Positions 35,241 through 44,176 are shown, counted from the first letter of the stretch. The stretch is DNA of 49,567 bases from an uncultured Flavobacteriales bacterium (GCA_903873905.1 CAIQQJ010000013.1:1-49567), one strand, 5' to 3'. Notes: generated by a model from the letters alone, not told the origin. Numbers and translations are program-made.

Positions 35241-35803
35241 AAAAAGAATATTTAATTCTAGTTGACAATAACGATAAGCAGTGGGGCAAATTGGAAAAAG
35301 AATTGGCACATAAATTGGGCTTACTGCACCGAGCTTTTTCAATATTTATATTTAACAACAAAGGAGAATTGCTGTTGCAACAACGTGCCGATGGAAAATA
35401 CCATTCCCCTGGCTTATGGACAAATACTTGTTGTAGTCACCCTCAATTTGGTGAAGAATTAAATGACGCAGTGCCGCGCAGCCTTATGGAAGAAATGGGC
35501 ATGACAAGCGAAACTGTTTTCAGATTCAATTTTATTTACAAAGCCAAATTTGAAAATGGATTAATCGAACACGAATTTGATCACGTTTTTTTCGGCTTGT
35601 CAGATGAACTCCCCGTTCCAACAGAGTCGGAGGTAAAAGATTGGAAGTACATTTCACTTGATGAACTGGCATTTGAAATCACATTATTTCCGGAACGATA
35701 TACAGAATGGCTGAAAATATGTTTGACACAAGTGAGAGAACAAACTGCATTATTTTTAGTGGAAAAAACATTACAAAAAGCAATGAAACTCTCTCGTCTA
35801 TAA
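35237..35803 (+). CDS. idi: Isopentenyl-diphosphate delta-isomerase, type 1
   Basis: A 188-residue Nudix-fold enzyme that interconverts IPP and DMAPP, supplying the precursor pair for carotenoid synthesis. The catalytic Cys lies in T-N-T-C-C-S-H-P (Cys66) and the catalytic Glu in E-H-E (Glu111/Glu113). The Nudix-like helix is E-L-N-D-A-V-P-R-S-L-M-E-E-M-G. Length fits type 1 enzymes. The start overlaps the unknown gene by ATGA; crtZ follows after 13 nt. Confidence 0.95.
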   Translation: MKKEYLILVDNNDKQWGKLEKELAHKLGLLHRAFSIFIFNNKGELLLQQRADGKYHSPGLWTNTCCSHPQFGEELNDAVPRSLMEEMGMTSETVFRFNFIYKAKFENGLIEHEFDHVFFGLSDELPVPTESEVKDWKYISLDELAFEITLFPERYTEWLKICLTQVREQTALFLVEKTLQKAMKLSRL

Positions 35804-35816
35804 TAAATCAAGACAA

Positions 35817-36290
35817 ATGGAAGCACTTTTGATTAACGCAAGTATTGTACTGGCATCATTCTTCAGCATGGAAGGCATTGCTTGGCTCACACATAAATTT
35901 GTCATGCACGGAATGTTGTGGAGTTTACATAGAGATCACCACAAAAAGGAAACGTATTCCTTTTTCGAACGAAATGATTTTTTCTTTCTGATTTTCGCTT
36001 TACCGGGAATTGCAGGGTTGTTTTTGGGAATGCAAAATAATTACAATTATGAATTTTGGATTGGATTGGGGATCACGCTATATGGTTTCACTTATTTTTT
36101 CGTGCATGATATTTTTATTCATCAGCGATTCAAGTTATTCAGAAAATCACAAAGCAAATACATGACAGCTATTAGACGCGCACACAAAATGCATCACAAA
36201 CACATCAACAAGGAACATGGAGAATGTTTTGGAATGTTGTGGGTTCCGTTCAAGTATTTCAGAAACTCCAACCCAAATAGTCTGTTATGA
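35817..36290 (+). CDS. crtZ: Beta-carotene 3-hydroxylase
   Basis: A 157-residue di-iron membrane hydroxylase that adds 3-OH groups to the beta-rings of beta-carotene, giving zeaxanthin. The histidine clusters that bind iron are complete: H26-x4-H31, H38-x2-H41-H42, H97-x4-H102 and H123-x2-H126-H127 with H129. Four short hydrophobic segments surround them. The stop overlaps the cyclase start by ATGA. Confidence 0.95.
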   Translation: MEALLINASIVLASFFSMEGIAWLTHKFVMHGMLWSLHRDHHKKETYSFFERNDFFFLIFALPGIAGLFLGMQNNYNYEFWIGLGITLYGFTYFFVHDIFIHQRFKLFRKSQSKYMTAIRRAHKMHHKHINKEHGECFGMLWVPFKYFRNSNPNSLL

Positions 36291-37006
36291 AATATTCGTA
36301 TCTACTAATTGATTTGTGTACAATAGCGGTTCCCGTCCTTTTTTCTTTTCACCCAAAATTGAATTTTTACAAAAAGTGGAAATCATTTTTTATTGCAACC
36401 ATTCTTTCCTCCATCCCTTTTATTATTTGGGATATTATTTTCACTGAACAAAAAATATGGGGATTCAATCCTGATTATCTCACGGGTATATATTTTTTCA
36501 AGCTACCGATAGAAGAATTTCTTTTTTTCATCTGCATTCCATTCTCCTGTGTTTTTACCTACCATTGCTTGAACATTTTTTTCAAACCCAAATGGAATTC
36601 CAATTTTGAAAATATTTTTGTGCTGGGAGGTGCCATCTTATTATTAGTTGCGGGAATTGTTTTTCAAAGGCAATCCTATTCGGCATACACCTTTATCAGC
36701 TTATCCCTCCTCCTTCTGCTCCTGAAATTTGGTTTCAAAGTAACTTGGCTTCCAAAATTATTCAGCATTTATCCAATCTTATTATTCCCATTTATTATTG
36801 TAAACGGAATCCTAACAGGAACAGCGCTTGAAAATCCAATAGTATGGTATAATGACAATGAAAATCTAGGAATTAGGTTACTCACAATTCCTATAGAAGA
36901 TTTTTTTTACGGATTCGAATTGATTTTGCTGAACATTTTCATTTATGAATTCCTAAATAAAAAATTTGCAAAAAGACTCCAGTCACAAACTGAAAAAGCT
37001 GAATAA
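36287..37006 (+). CDS. Lycopene beta-cyclase, fused CrtYc-CrtYd type
   Basis: A 239-residue membrane protein with two copies of the lycopene cyclase domain, equivalent to the separate CrtYc and CrtYd subunits of actinobacteria. Each half carries the signature P-I-E-E/D-F: residues 74-78 and about 203-207. Six to seven hydrophobic helices are predicted. It closes both ends of lycopene to beta-rings, giving beta-carotene for CrtZ. It is the last gene of the operon; 56 nt later the convergent M16 gene ends. Confidence 0.93.
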   Translation: MKYSYLLIDLCTIAVPVLFSFHPKLNFYKKWKSFFIATILSSIPFIIWDIIFTEQKIWGFNPDYLTGIYFFKLPIEEFLFFICIPFSCVFTYHCLNIFFKPKWNSNFENIFVLGGAILLLVAGIVFQRQSYSAYTFISLSLLLLLLKFGFKVTWLPKLFSIYPILLFPFIIVNGILTGTALENPIVWYNDNENLGIRLLTIPIEDFFYGFELILLNIFIYEFLNKKFAKRLQSQTEKAE

Positions 37007-37062
37007 TACTTTTTAAAAAATTCTATAGACAATTGGCAATTACCAAATTGGAAATCCTTTTT

Positions 37063-38355
37063 CTACTTCCTTCCTCCCGCAACCAATTCAATCAAATCTT
37101 CCTTCTGTAAATATCGTCTCGCCAAATCACGCAACTTTTCAGGTGTTATTGTTCGAATGGTATTTACATAACGGTCGTAATATTCATAGCCCAAGCCGTA
37201 ACCCAGAATCCCTTTCAAACGATCACCAATTGCAAATGGACCATCGGTTGAACGTAGAAATACACCTATCAAATAATTCCGAACCAATTCCAATTCATCA
37301 TCACCTACCAATTCGTGTTGTAACTTATCTATTTCAAAATAAATTTCTTTCAATGTTGCATTCGTAACATCCACACCAACTTCTGTCGAGATGAAAAAAT
37401 ATCCTCCATCATACATCGACACCAAACCAGAACCGATTCCATAGGTATAACCTTTGTCTTCTCGAATATTCGCCATCAAACGCGAACCGAAATAACCACC
37501 AAGAACCGTATTTAGAACTTGCATTCCCAAATAATCTTCATGATGCTTATTGAACAAGACACGTCCCACACGAATGGCTGATTGAATTGCACCAACTTTT
37601 TCAATGGTGTGAACGCGTTGAGGATCTGAAATTGGTGTTGGTAATTTTTCATCGGAAGGTTCAGAAACCTTTTTCCATTTTGCATCTCCAAAGAATTGAT
37701 CCAACAAGGAAATAAGATTTTCAGGAATTTTCCCCGACACAATTATGGTACAACGATCTGCAGTATAATTGTTTTTGTGAAATTCAATTAATGATTCACG
37801 CGTCAACACATCAAAATCTTCCAATTTCGTAAATGTTCCATAGGCATGATGCTTTCCAAAAAGCAATTCATTAAATCGACGACGAGCAAGGGTTGAAACC
37901 TTATCACAATCAACCACAAATTTTTGCTTTTTATTCGTCAAATAAATTCCAAATTCCTCTTCAGGAAAAGAAGCATTACGAATAATATCGTTGATAACAG
38001 GAAGTGTGGATGGCAAATGTTTATTTAATGAAAACAAAGTGAAAGATGCGTTATCATATTCCGTTTCCGTTTCAATGAAGGCGCCATAAAAATCCAACTC
38101 TTCCGCGATGACTTCCGCATTGCGTGTATGCGTGCCTTCATCTAACATGTCATTCACACCCGAACACACAAGCGATTGTGACTGATGACGAATGCCAGCA
38201 CGGAAAATAAATTCGATGCGCGTTATTTCTTGCGTTCCTGCATCCAGCAAATAAACTGGAATGCCATTCGCCAAAGAAACTTTTTTGGCTTCTGCAAGAT
38301 GTATATTTTCCACTGCGTGAAATGCGGGTGGATGAAGACGGTTTAAATCTGCCAT
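37063..38355 (-). CDS. M16 family peptidase homologue lacking the zinc motif
   Basis: A 430-residue protein of the insulinase-like M16 fold. The zinc motif H-x-x-E-H that should lie near residue 65 is replaced by V-N-D-M-L, so the protein is not itself a protease. The C-terminal half keeps the R-E-D-K-G-Y-T-Y-G-I substrate-binding block near residue 290. In bacteria and mitochondria such subunits pair with an active M16 subunit, as here with the gene 51 nt upstream. It is the second gene of the pair. Confidence 0.9.
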   Translation of the reverse strand: MADLNRLHPPAFHAVENIHLAEAKKVSLANGIPVYLLDAGTQEITRIEFIFRAGIRHQSQSLVCSGVNDMLDEGTHTRNAEVIAEELDFYGAFIETETEYDNASFTLFSLNKHLPSTLPVINDIIRNASFPEEEFGIYLTNKKQKFVVDCDKVSTLARRRFNELLFGKHHAYGTFTKLEDFDVLTRESLIEFHKNNYTADRCTIIVSGKIPENLISLLDQFFGDAKWKKVSEPSDEKLPTPISDPQRVHTIEKVGAIQSAIRVGRVLFNKHHEDYLGMQVLNTVLGGYFGSRLMANIREDKGYTYGIGSGLVSMYDGGYFFISTEVGVDVTNATLKEIYFEIDKLQHELVGDDELELVRNYLIGVFLRSTDGPFAIGDRLKGILGYGLGYEYYDRYVNTIRTITPEKLRDLARRYLQKEDLIELVAGGRK

Positions 38356-38406
38356 TTTATATTATATATTTTATTCTTTTTACCAAAAACAAGAAACAAG
38401 AAAGAT

Positions 38407-39651
38407 TTAGTTCTTCCTATTAGATTTATAATGCAAGGAAGAACAATTACTTTTTTGCAAAACGTCCTTGGTGATTCGTTGAATGTCTTGTGAAGTCACG
38501 CGCAAATAATTTCCAATTTCATTGTTGATCAAATCAATATCGCCCAACAATTCGAAATACGCGAGGTTCATCGATTTATCGAGAATACTCATCTCCGCAA
38601 ACATCAATGAACTTTCCACTTTGTTTTTCACTTTGTTCATTTCACGCTCTGGAATCAAAGTGGAAGTCAGTTTTTTCAATTCCGAGAAAACTGCTTCTTC
38701 CGCTTTTTCAATTGAAACTCCAGGAGAAACTTTTCCTGAAACCACAAACAAACCTTTATCCATATCGCCCATTACAAATGCGGAAAGCTCAGAGAACAAA
38801 CGTTCCTCTTTCACCAAACGATTATAAAAACGCGCAGAATTCCCTCGCGACAAAATATCGGAAAGCAAATCCATCGCATGATAATCCTTCTCGCGCCGAT
38901 CGCACATGTGAAACGCCATTGTCAATTGATCAAATGGAACATCACGGTCAACCACCAACAAACGGTATTCTTCTTGCTTCGGCTCAACGGGCAAATTGCG
39001 AACAGGTTTTTCTCCCGATGGAATTGGTCCAAACCATTTTTCAGAAAGCGCTTTCACTTGCTCAACCGTTACATTTCCCGAAACAACCATGATTGCATTT
39101 TTCGGATTATAATGTTTTTTGAAAAACGCTTTCACATCTTCCATCACCGCTTCTTCAATTTGCTTGATCTCTTTTCCAATCGTCGACCATTTGTAAGGAT
39201 GTACTTTGTAAGCCAGCGGACGCAACATTAACCAAGCATCACCATAAGGCTGATTCAAATAGCGTTGCTTGAATTCCTCAATGACAACACTGCGTTGCAC
39301 TTCCAAACTTTTTTCCGAAAACGCCAAACTCAACATACGATCCGATTCCAACCACATGGCTGTTTCCAGATTTTCCGCAGGAAGTGTCAAGTAATAATTC
39401 GTAATGTCATTCGTGGTAAACGCATTGTTTTCTCCGCCCACCATTTGCAAAGGCTCATCATAACTCGGAATATTCACAGAACCTCCGAACATCAAATGCT
39501 CAAACAAATGTGCAAATCCAGTCCGTGCTTCATCTTCATCACGTGCACCCACATCGTATAGAATATTTACACAAGCAAGCGGCGTAGCCTCATCACGGTG
39601 GACAATTACTTTCAGTCCATTGGAGAGCGTAAATTTTTCGTAGTTGATCAT
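38407..39651 (-). CDS. M16 family zinc metallopeptidase
   Basis: A 414-residue active M16 subunit. The inverted zinc motif H-L-F-E-H is at residues 48-52 and the third ligand Glu lies in V-I-E-E-F (about 125). The C-terminal half has the F-Y-N-R-L-V-K-E-E-R region. It lacks an obvious signal peptide, so it probably acts in the cytoplasm or is exported by an unrecognised route. Paired with the inactive homologue downstream, it would form the usual clam-shaped heterodimer that digests peptides. Confidence 0.93.
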   Translation of the reverse strand: MINYEKFTLSNGLKVIVHRDEATPLACVNILYDVGARDEDEARTGFAHLFEHLMFGGSVNIPSYDEPLQMVGGENNAFTTNDITNYYLTLPAENLETAMWLESDRMLSLAFSEKSLEVQRSVVIEEFKQRYLNQPYGDAWLMLRPLAYKVHPYKWSTIGKEIKQIEEAVMEDVKAFFKKHYNPKNAIMVVSGNVTVEQVKALSEKWFGPIPSGEKPVRNLPVEPKQEEYRLLVVDRDVPFDQLTMAFHMCDRREKDYHAMDLLSDILSRGNSARFYNRLVKEERLFSELSAFVMGDMDKGLFVVSGKVSPGVSIEKAEEAVFSELKKLTSTLIPEREMNKVKNKVESSLMFAEMSILDKSMNLAYFELLGDIDLINNEIGNYLRVTSQDIQRITKDVLQKSNCSSLHYKSNRKN

Positions 39652-39703
39652 TTTGATTTTATAATGAGAAATCTGTTTGAAATAATATTTTCAATTTGTT
39701 AAG

Positions 39704-39761
39704 TGCCGATTTCCAATTAAAAAAATAAAATCGGCAATTGGAAATCAACAAATCGGCAATT
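39704..39761 (-). repeat. Cluster of short inverted and direct repeats beside tRNA-Lys
   Basis: GATTTCCAATT (39708-39718) is the exact inverse of AATTGGAAATC (39736-39746). AAATCGGCAATT occurs twice as a direct repeat (39728-39739 and 39750-39761). The cluster is just downstream of the tRNA and upstream of the M16 gene, and could fold in the tRNA trailer. Confidence 0.75.
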
Positions 39762-39768
39762 AAAAAAG

Positions 39769-39841
39769 TGTCCCCTGCGTGACTCGAACACGCGGCCCTC
39801 TCATTAAGAGTGAGATGCTCTACCAACTGAGCTAAGGAGAC
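39769..39841 (-). tRNA. tRNA-Lys (anticodon CTT)
   Basis: A 73-nt cloverleaf on the minus strand. The acceptor stem pairs GTCTCCT with AGGGGAC (one G-U), discriminator A. The D arm has AGCTCAGTTGGTAGAGC, the anticodon loop is CTCTTAA giving anticodon CTT (Lys, AAG), and the T arm has GTTCGAGTC. CCA is not encoded; the base after the discriminator is C followed by a T run, so the 3' end depends on the CCA-adding enzyme found at 45117-46598. Confidence 0.95.
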
Positions 39842-40183
39842 AATTACTACAAAGAACTTTTTACTGTACTATCGAATTTCATATTTATTGACTGCCAATT
39901 TCCAATTTTTAACTTCCTCCTGCCCCTTTTTTTCCTTCGCACTTTTTCTTTGGGCGTGCCCTTCGTACCTCAGGTCGGGCTTTCCGCGCTACACGGTAGC
40001 TTGCTTCAATCCCTCACGCATTTTTTTATTTTGCATTTCATGTTTTTTCAAAGCTTCCAACAATGCCATCATTCTCATCCACATCGGAACATACGGTTTT
40101 GACAATCGAATTTCTCGATCAATTTATGCTTGAGTTTTATTTCCTGGACTTTTCATTGGTAATCTGTAATTGGTAATTGGTAA
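39842..40183. other. Gene-free stretch with REP-like copy 2
   Basis: This 342-nt interval between the tRNA and the nitronate monooxygenase-like gene contains the second REP-like element and, near its end (about 40158-40184), an ATTACCA-type repeat. I see no gene or RNA in the rest. Confidence 0.65.
39952..40019 (+). repeat. REP-like interspersed palindromic element, copy 2
   Basis: Starts GGGCGTGCCC, contains TCGGGCTTTCCGC and ends CTTCAATCCCTCACGC, matching the flanking blocks of 2746-2832 in order and orientation. Its inner hairpin is different: GCTAC (39988-39992) with GTAGC (39996-40000). Confidence 0.7.
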
Positions 40184-41128
40184 TCAAGTATTTCTACAAA
40201 GTTCCTCTTTTACGGCGAGATACTCTTTCATAATCTCCACCACAATTTCACTCGCAGATTTTATTTCACGAATCATCGCACTCACCTGCCCAATTTCCAA
40301 TTCTCCTTCTTCCAAATCTCCTTCAAACATTCCCTTCTTCGCACGACCACGACCGAGCAAATTTTTCAATTCTTCAATAGAAGCACCATGCAATTCTGCA
40401 TCCTGAACTTCATTGAAAAATTTATTCTTGATCAAACGCACAGGAACCAATTGTTTCATCGTCAATTGTGTTTCACCTTCATTGGTTTTGACAACTGTTT
40501 GTTTAAAATTCTCATGCGCCGATGATTCTTTCGATGCCACAAAACGAGATCCTATTTGCACCGCATCTGCACCAAGAGCTATCGCTGCTACCATTTGTCT
40601 TCCCGATGCAATTCCTCCTGCGGCAATGATCGGAATACGAATCGCATTTTTCATCATTGGAATCAAAACCATTGTTGTTGTTTCTTCTCTTCCATTGTGT
40701 CCTCCTGCTTCAAAACCTTCTGCAACAATTGCATCAACACCGGCATCCACCGCTTTCTGAGCAAACTTCACATTTGCCACTACATGCACAACTTTGATTC
40801 CTTTTTCCTTCAGAATTGAAGTCCACGTTTTCGGATTTCCCGCTGAAGAAAAAACAATTTTAACGCCTTCTTCAATGATTATTTGAACATGTTTTTCAAT
40901 ATCGGGATAAAGCAAAGGAAGATTCACACCAAAAGGTTTATTCGTTGCAGCCTTGCACTTGCGAATGTGTTCGCGCAAAACATCCGGATACATTGAACCT
41001 GCACCAATTAATCCAAGTCCACCAGCATTGCTGACAGCTGCAGCCAGTTCCCACCCACTACACCAAATCATCCCAGCTTGAATGAGCGGATATTTTATTC
41101 CAAAGAGTGAAGTAATTCTGTTTTCCAT
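40184..41128 (-). CDS. FMN-dependent nitronate monooxygenase / FabK-like enzyme
   Basis: A 314-residue TIM-barrel flavoprotein. The ATG at 41128 is used; an in-frame extension upstream only translates the nonamer repeat. The start M-E-N-R-I-T-S-L-F-G-I-K-Y-P-L-I-Q-A-G-M matches the 2-nitropropane dioxygenase family. FMN-binding blocks are A-E-G-F-E-A-G-G-H-N-G (about residues 137-147, with the catalytic-type His) and A-A-G-G-I-A-S-G-R-Q (about 170-179), then G-A-D-A-V-Q-I-G-S-R-F. The same family includes enoyl-ACP reductase FabK, so oxidation of nitronates and enoyl-ACP reduction are both possible. Monocistronic. Confidence 0.88.
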   Translation of the reverse strand: MENRITSLFGIKYPLIQAGMIWCSGWELAAAVSNAGGLGLIGAGSMYPDVLREHIRKCKAATNKPFGVNLPLLYPDIEKHVQIIIEEGVKIVFSSAGNPKTWTSILKEKGIKVVHVVANVKFAQKAVDAGVDAIVAEGFEAGGHNGREETTTMVLIPMMKNAIRIPIIAAGGIASGRQMVAAIALGADAVQIGSRFVASKESSAHENFKQTVVKTNEGETQLTMKQLVPVRLIKNKFFNEVQDAELHGASIEELKNLLGRGRAKKGMFEGDLEEGELEIGQVSAMIREIKSASEIVVEIMKEYLAVKEELCRNT

Positions 41129-41157
41129 GGCATTTTTCAGAAAGAGATCAAAAGTAC

Positions 41158-41190
41158 GGAAAGGTGATTGAGGTAAATTGGGTAATTGAG
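41158..41190 (-). repeat. Tandem nonamer repeat upstream of the nitronate monooxygenase-like gene
   Basis: On the minus strand: CTCAATTACC, CAATTTACC, TCAATCACC, TTTCC. The units match the array before the helicase gene at 8483 and end in the same 12-mer AATCACCTTTCC. It ends 29 nt before the ATG. Confidence 0.8.
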
Positions 41191-41285
41191 CTAAATCAAG
41201 ATTTTGTTGAAAATCTACCCTCAATATTGGAAAACCTGGTATTCATCCTACCTATTTACCCATTCACCGCAATTACTCAATGATT

Positions 41286-41317
41286 TTTGGTGATTTGACC
41301 CAAAAAAAGTAATTTCG
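41286..41317 (+). promoter_or_regulatory. Promoter of the outer-membrane barrel gene
   Basis: TTTG (41286-41289), 20-nt spacer, TAATTTCG (41310-41317). This differs from the Bacteroidota consensus TTTG-N19-21-TAnnTTTG by one base and lies 32 nt before the ATG at 41350. Confidence 0.55.
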
Positions 41318-41349
41318 TTCATAGGTAAAAATTGTAAAACACTGAATAC

Positions 41350-42321
41350 ATGCGTAAGCTTATACTTATTTGCATTTTAGCTCTGTCTCCTTTTCTTTCA
41401 AAGGCTCAATATTATTGGGATTTTGGTGGTGGAGTCGGTGTTGCCAATCCACTTGGCGATATGGGCGGAAAAGAGCTTACAAGACGCAATTTCGTTTCCG
41501 ATTTGAAATTTCAGGAATCACGTCAGGCTGTAAATGGATTTGCCCGTTATAAAATTGGCCAATCTTTTTCCATTAAGGCAGGAATCAATTACGCCTGTCT
41601 ACGAGGAGCTGACAGCCTTTCCACAAACCCAGCGCGTCATTATCGCAACCTAAGTTTCAGAAATCAAACTTTTGAGGCAAATGCAGTATGCCAATTTTAT
41701 TTTTATGAAGTAAATGACCTTGGACACACTTACCGATACAAGGATAATTTCAGAGCATTTGTTGGTTTAGGAGTTGGAGCATTGTACCATAATCCAAAAA
41801 CTTGGTACGTACCACCAGGAGGAGATGGAAGTTGGGTGGCACTTCGTCCCTTAATGACTGAAAATCACAAATACACCAAAGTGACATTGACTATACCTGC
41901 TGAAATGGGATTTTATTTCACTGTCAACAAGCATTATCGAATTGGGTGGAATCTCACATGGGTAACAACCTTCTCTGATTATCTGGATGATGTGAGTACA
42001 CAATATGCAGATCCAGCTACCTTGGGTAGTTCACTAGCAGTTGCTCTCTCCGACAGGACAAATCATGCTGCTGCAAATACTTGGGGTTCTCACAATGGTT
42101 CTCCAGGATTTGGCAATAATTTCGGCTATGGAAACTACACAGTTGATGGCGTACAACATTTCAACAAACGTGGTGATTCAACCCACAATGATTCCTTCTT
42201 GACATCTTCTGTAGAATTCAGTTATGTAATTCGTGGTAAAAGTTCACTTTACCGTTCTCATTACAGTAATTTATTCAGCAGCCATCACGGAAAACACCGT
42301 AAAGTCAGAGCTAAGTTCTAG
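41350..42321 (+). CDS. Outer-membrane beta-barrel protein (DUF6089-like)
   Basis: A 323-residue exported protein with signal peptide M-R-K-L-I-L ... L-S-K-A-Q. The rest alternates polar and aromatic residues as expected for a membrane beta-barrel, starting W-D-F-G-G-G-V-G-V-A-N-P-L-G-D, and contains F-x-P-F-x-G-L-G-V-G-like strands around residue 135. This pattern fits the DUF6089 barrel family of Bacteroidota. The C-terminal 80 residues are rich in His, Gly and Asn. It has its own promoter and a strong terminator, so it is an independent, probably well-expressed envelope protein of unknown role. Confidence 0.8.
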   Translation: MRKLILICILALSPFLSKAQYYWDFGGGVGVANPLGDMGGKELTRRNFVSDLKFQESRQAVNGFARYKIGQSFSIKAGINYACLRGADSLSTNPARHYRNLSFRNQTFEANAVCQFYFYEVNDLGHTYRYKDNFRAFVGLGVGALYHNPKTWYVPPGGDGSWVALRPLMTENHKYTKVTLTIPAEMGFYFTVNKHYRIGWNLTWVTTFSDYLDDVSTQYADPATLGSSLAVALSDRTNHAAANTWGSHNGSPGFGNNFGYGNYTVDGVQHFNKRGDSTHNDSFLTSSVEFSYVIRGKSSLYRSHYSNLFSSHHGKHRKVRAKF

Positions 42322-42641
42322 TTTCGAATTTATCTACCAAGAAAACTTTTATAATTGAAAACCGAGGTCGATTTGATCTCGGTTTTTTTATTTTAACCTT
42401 TTCTTCATTGGGTTAGCTTAACCTGCTACTTGCCTCCTTCAAAAGCGCAATTTTACCAATGTAATTCCGCAGAGAATACTGGTTTAAACTGGACTTTGAT
42501 GCAAAAATAACAGAGGGCAGAAAGTCCACATAATCTCCTCAAATCTTACAGATTAAGAAAACAGATTGAATAGTAAAATTCAGTTGGATTCGTCTATCTA
42601 CTTTTATAGCATCAAAATTATAATATTTAATTCTACTCAAA
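42322..42641. other. Intergenic stretch before the response regulator
   Basis: 320 nt containing the terminator of the preceding barrel gene. The remaining 250 nt are AT-rich; I see no RNA gene, convincing promoter or small ORF. Confidence 0.55.
42360..42390 (+). terminator. Rho-independent terminator of the barrel gene
   Basis: AACCGAGGTC (42360-42369) and GATCTCGGTT (42375-42384) form a 10-bp stem (one G-T) with a 5-nt loop, followed by a run of T. It lies 39 nt after the stop. Confidence 0.92.
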
Positions 42642-43235
42642 ATGAACACTCCCGCCATAACAATTTCAGAAACAAAAGAATCTAGTCAACTCCCTTTGGT
42701 GATGTTGGTGGATGATTCAGAAATTGACAATTTTGTCAATAATAGAATACTTCGTCGTTATGAATTCACTGATAGGGTTTTGATTTACGTATCCTCCCCA
42801 AAGGCGATGGAATATTTGCAAAACGCGGAAAAGGATAACAAGGAATTACCCGCTGTGATTTTTCTAGATTTGAATATGCCAATAATGGATGGAGCAATGT
42901 TTCTAGAAAAATTTGAAGAATTGCCAGCAAACATAAAAGACGCTTGCAAAATCGTTGTACTCTCTAGCTCTGGAAACCCACATGACAAGTCAGCGATGTT
43001 AAGCAACAAAAATGTTTCTTCTTTTTTTAGTAAGCCATTAATTAAAGCTAACCTAGAACACATTACAATAGAAATAGCAAAAAGCAAAAAACAAAAAACG
43101 GTGACGATAAATGGGCCAAAAATAGCAGTGGCCGCAAGTTCTGTTATGAGTACCCAGAAAAAAACCAACAAAACCTCCTTTCTGTCCTTTCTAGGTTGGC
43201 CTGTCCCCTTCAACTATGATGTGAGTCTTAAATAA
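42642..43235 (+). CDS. Single-domain response regulator with basic C-terminal tail
   Basis: A 197-residue protein. Residues 15-145 are a receiver domain: acidic pair Asp24-Asp25, phospho-acceptor Asp76 in I-F-L-D-L-N-M-P, Ser108-110 in V-L-S-S-S-G and Lys131 in F-F-S-K-P-L. There is no DNA-binding or enzyme domain; the last 50 residues are Lys/Ser/Thr-rich and low in complexity. Such proteins pass phosphate or bind a partner. No histidine kinase gene is in the window, so the input is unknown. Confidence 0.92.
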   Translation: MNTPAITISETKESSQLPLVMLVDDSEIDNFVNNRILRRYEFTDRVLIYVSSPKAMEYLQNAEKDNKELPAVIFLDLNMPIMDGAMFLEKFEELPANIKDACKIVVLSSSGNPHDKSAMLSNKNVSSFFSKPLIKANLEHITIEIAKSKKQKTVTINGPKIAVAASSVMSTQKKTNKTSFLSFLGWPVPFNYDVSLK

Positions 43236-43362
43236 AAATTCTGTTTTAAGGTATTTGACTTTGCCATTTTCAAAACAGACCTCAATTCTAGTACAATTAT
43301 TACTTGCTCGAAATAGGGCAGTTCGCTATCAACTGAATTCTGCTGAAAACAATTTATGGTTT

Positions 43363-44106
43363 TTAGAAAAATTGTTTCAGCTTCGACAAGGGCTTTCTGA
43401 TCAGTGTCAGCATTCCGGGATTTAATCCATTTATTTTCCAAGCCCGACGATCTTCTCTATTTGCTCTAATGCGATTTTTCAAGGAAACATTACTCGTTCC
43501 TCCTGTTCGCATTTTCACTAATACATTTGGCAAATAAAAACTCGATATTTTATTTTTGTGAAGCATTCGCAGCATCAATTCATAATCTGCAGCTGAAACG
43601 AAACTTGTATTGAATTTTCCAAATCTATCATAACAATCTTTCCTCAAAAAAAATGCAGGGTGCGGTGGCATCCATCCCTCAAGAAATAATCCGTCCTTAT
43701 ATTCACCCGATTTCCAATTGCGCAGAACCTTGCTTGTATCCGTTCTATCTACATAATGCAAATCGCCATAAACACTGTCGACCTTTTTTTCTGAAAAAAT
43801 TTTCATCACATCCGAAAGCACATGATTAGTCGCGTACAAATCATCCGCGTGAAGAAATGCTATGACATCGCCGGTGGCAAGACTGATTCCATGATTCAAT
43901 GCGAAATAAATTCCGTCATCTTTTGAAGAAACAATTTTTGAAATTTTTAATTTGTATTGCTCTGCAATTTTCAATGTGTCATCTGAAGATGCTCCATCCA
44001 CAATAATATATTCCACATCCGCATAATCCTGCCCAATTACAGATCGAATGGTATCATCGATTGTATCAGCATTGTTGAACGAAACGGTTATGACTGAAAT
44101 TTTCAT
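43363..44106 (-). CDS. Family 2 glycosyltransferase
   Basis: A 247-residue GT-A enzyme. The ATG at 44106 gives the family start M-K-I-S-V-I-T-V-S-F-N-N; an upstream ATG at 44145 is possible but less fitting. The nucleotide-sugar site is seen as D-G-A-S-S-D-D-T (37-44) and the metal-binding D-x-D-like H-A-D-D (86-89). A conserved P-H-P-A-F-F-L-R block follows near residue 149. It resembles WcaA/WcaE-type transferases for surface polysaccharides. No other polysaccharide genes are adjacent except the GT9 gene 3 kb away. Confidence 0.93.
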   Translation of the reverse strand: MKISVITVSFNNADTIDDTIRSVIGQDYADVEYIIVDGASSDDTLKIAEQYKLKISKIVSSKDDGIYFALNHGISLATGDVIAFLHADDLYATNHVLSDVMKIFSEKKVDSVYGDLHYVDRTDTSKVLRNWKSGEYKDGLFLEGWMPPHPAFFLRKDCYDRFGKFNTSFVSAADYELMLRMLHKNKISSFYLPNVLVKMRTGGTSNVSLKNRIRANREDRRAWKINGLNPGMLTLIRKPLSKLKQFF

Positions 44107-44176
44107 AAATGAATAACGAATATACGAATGGATTTTGACACCCATTCAGATGCTAAGCGTCGAACTAATTCAATAT

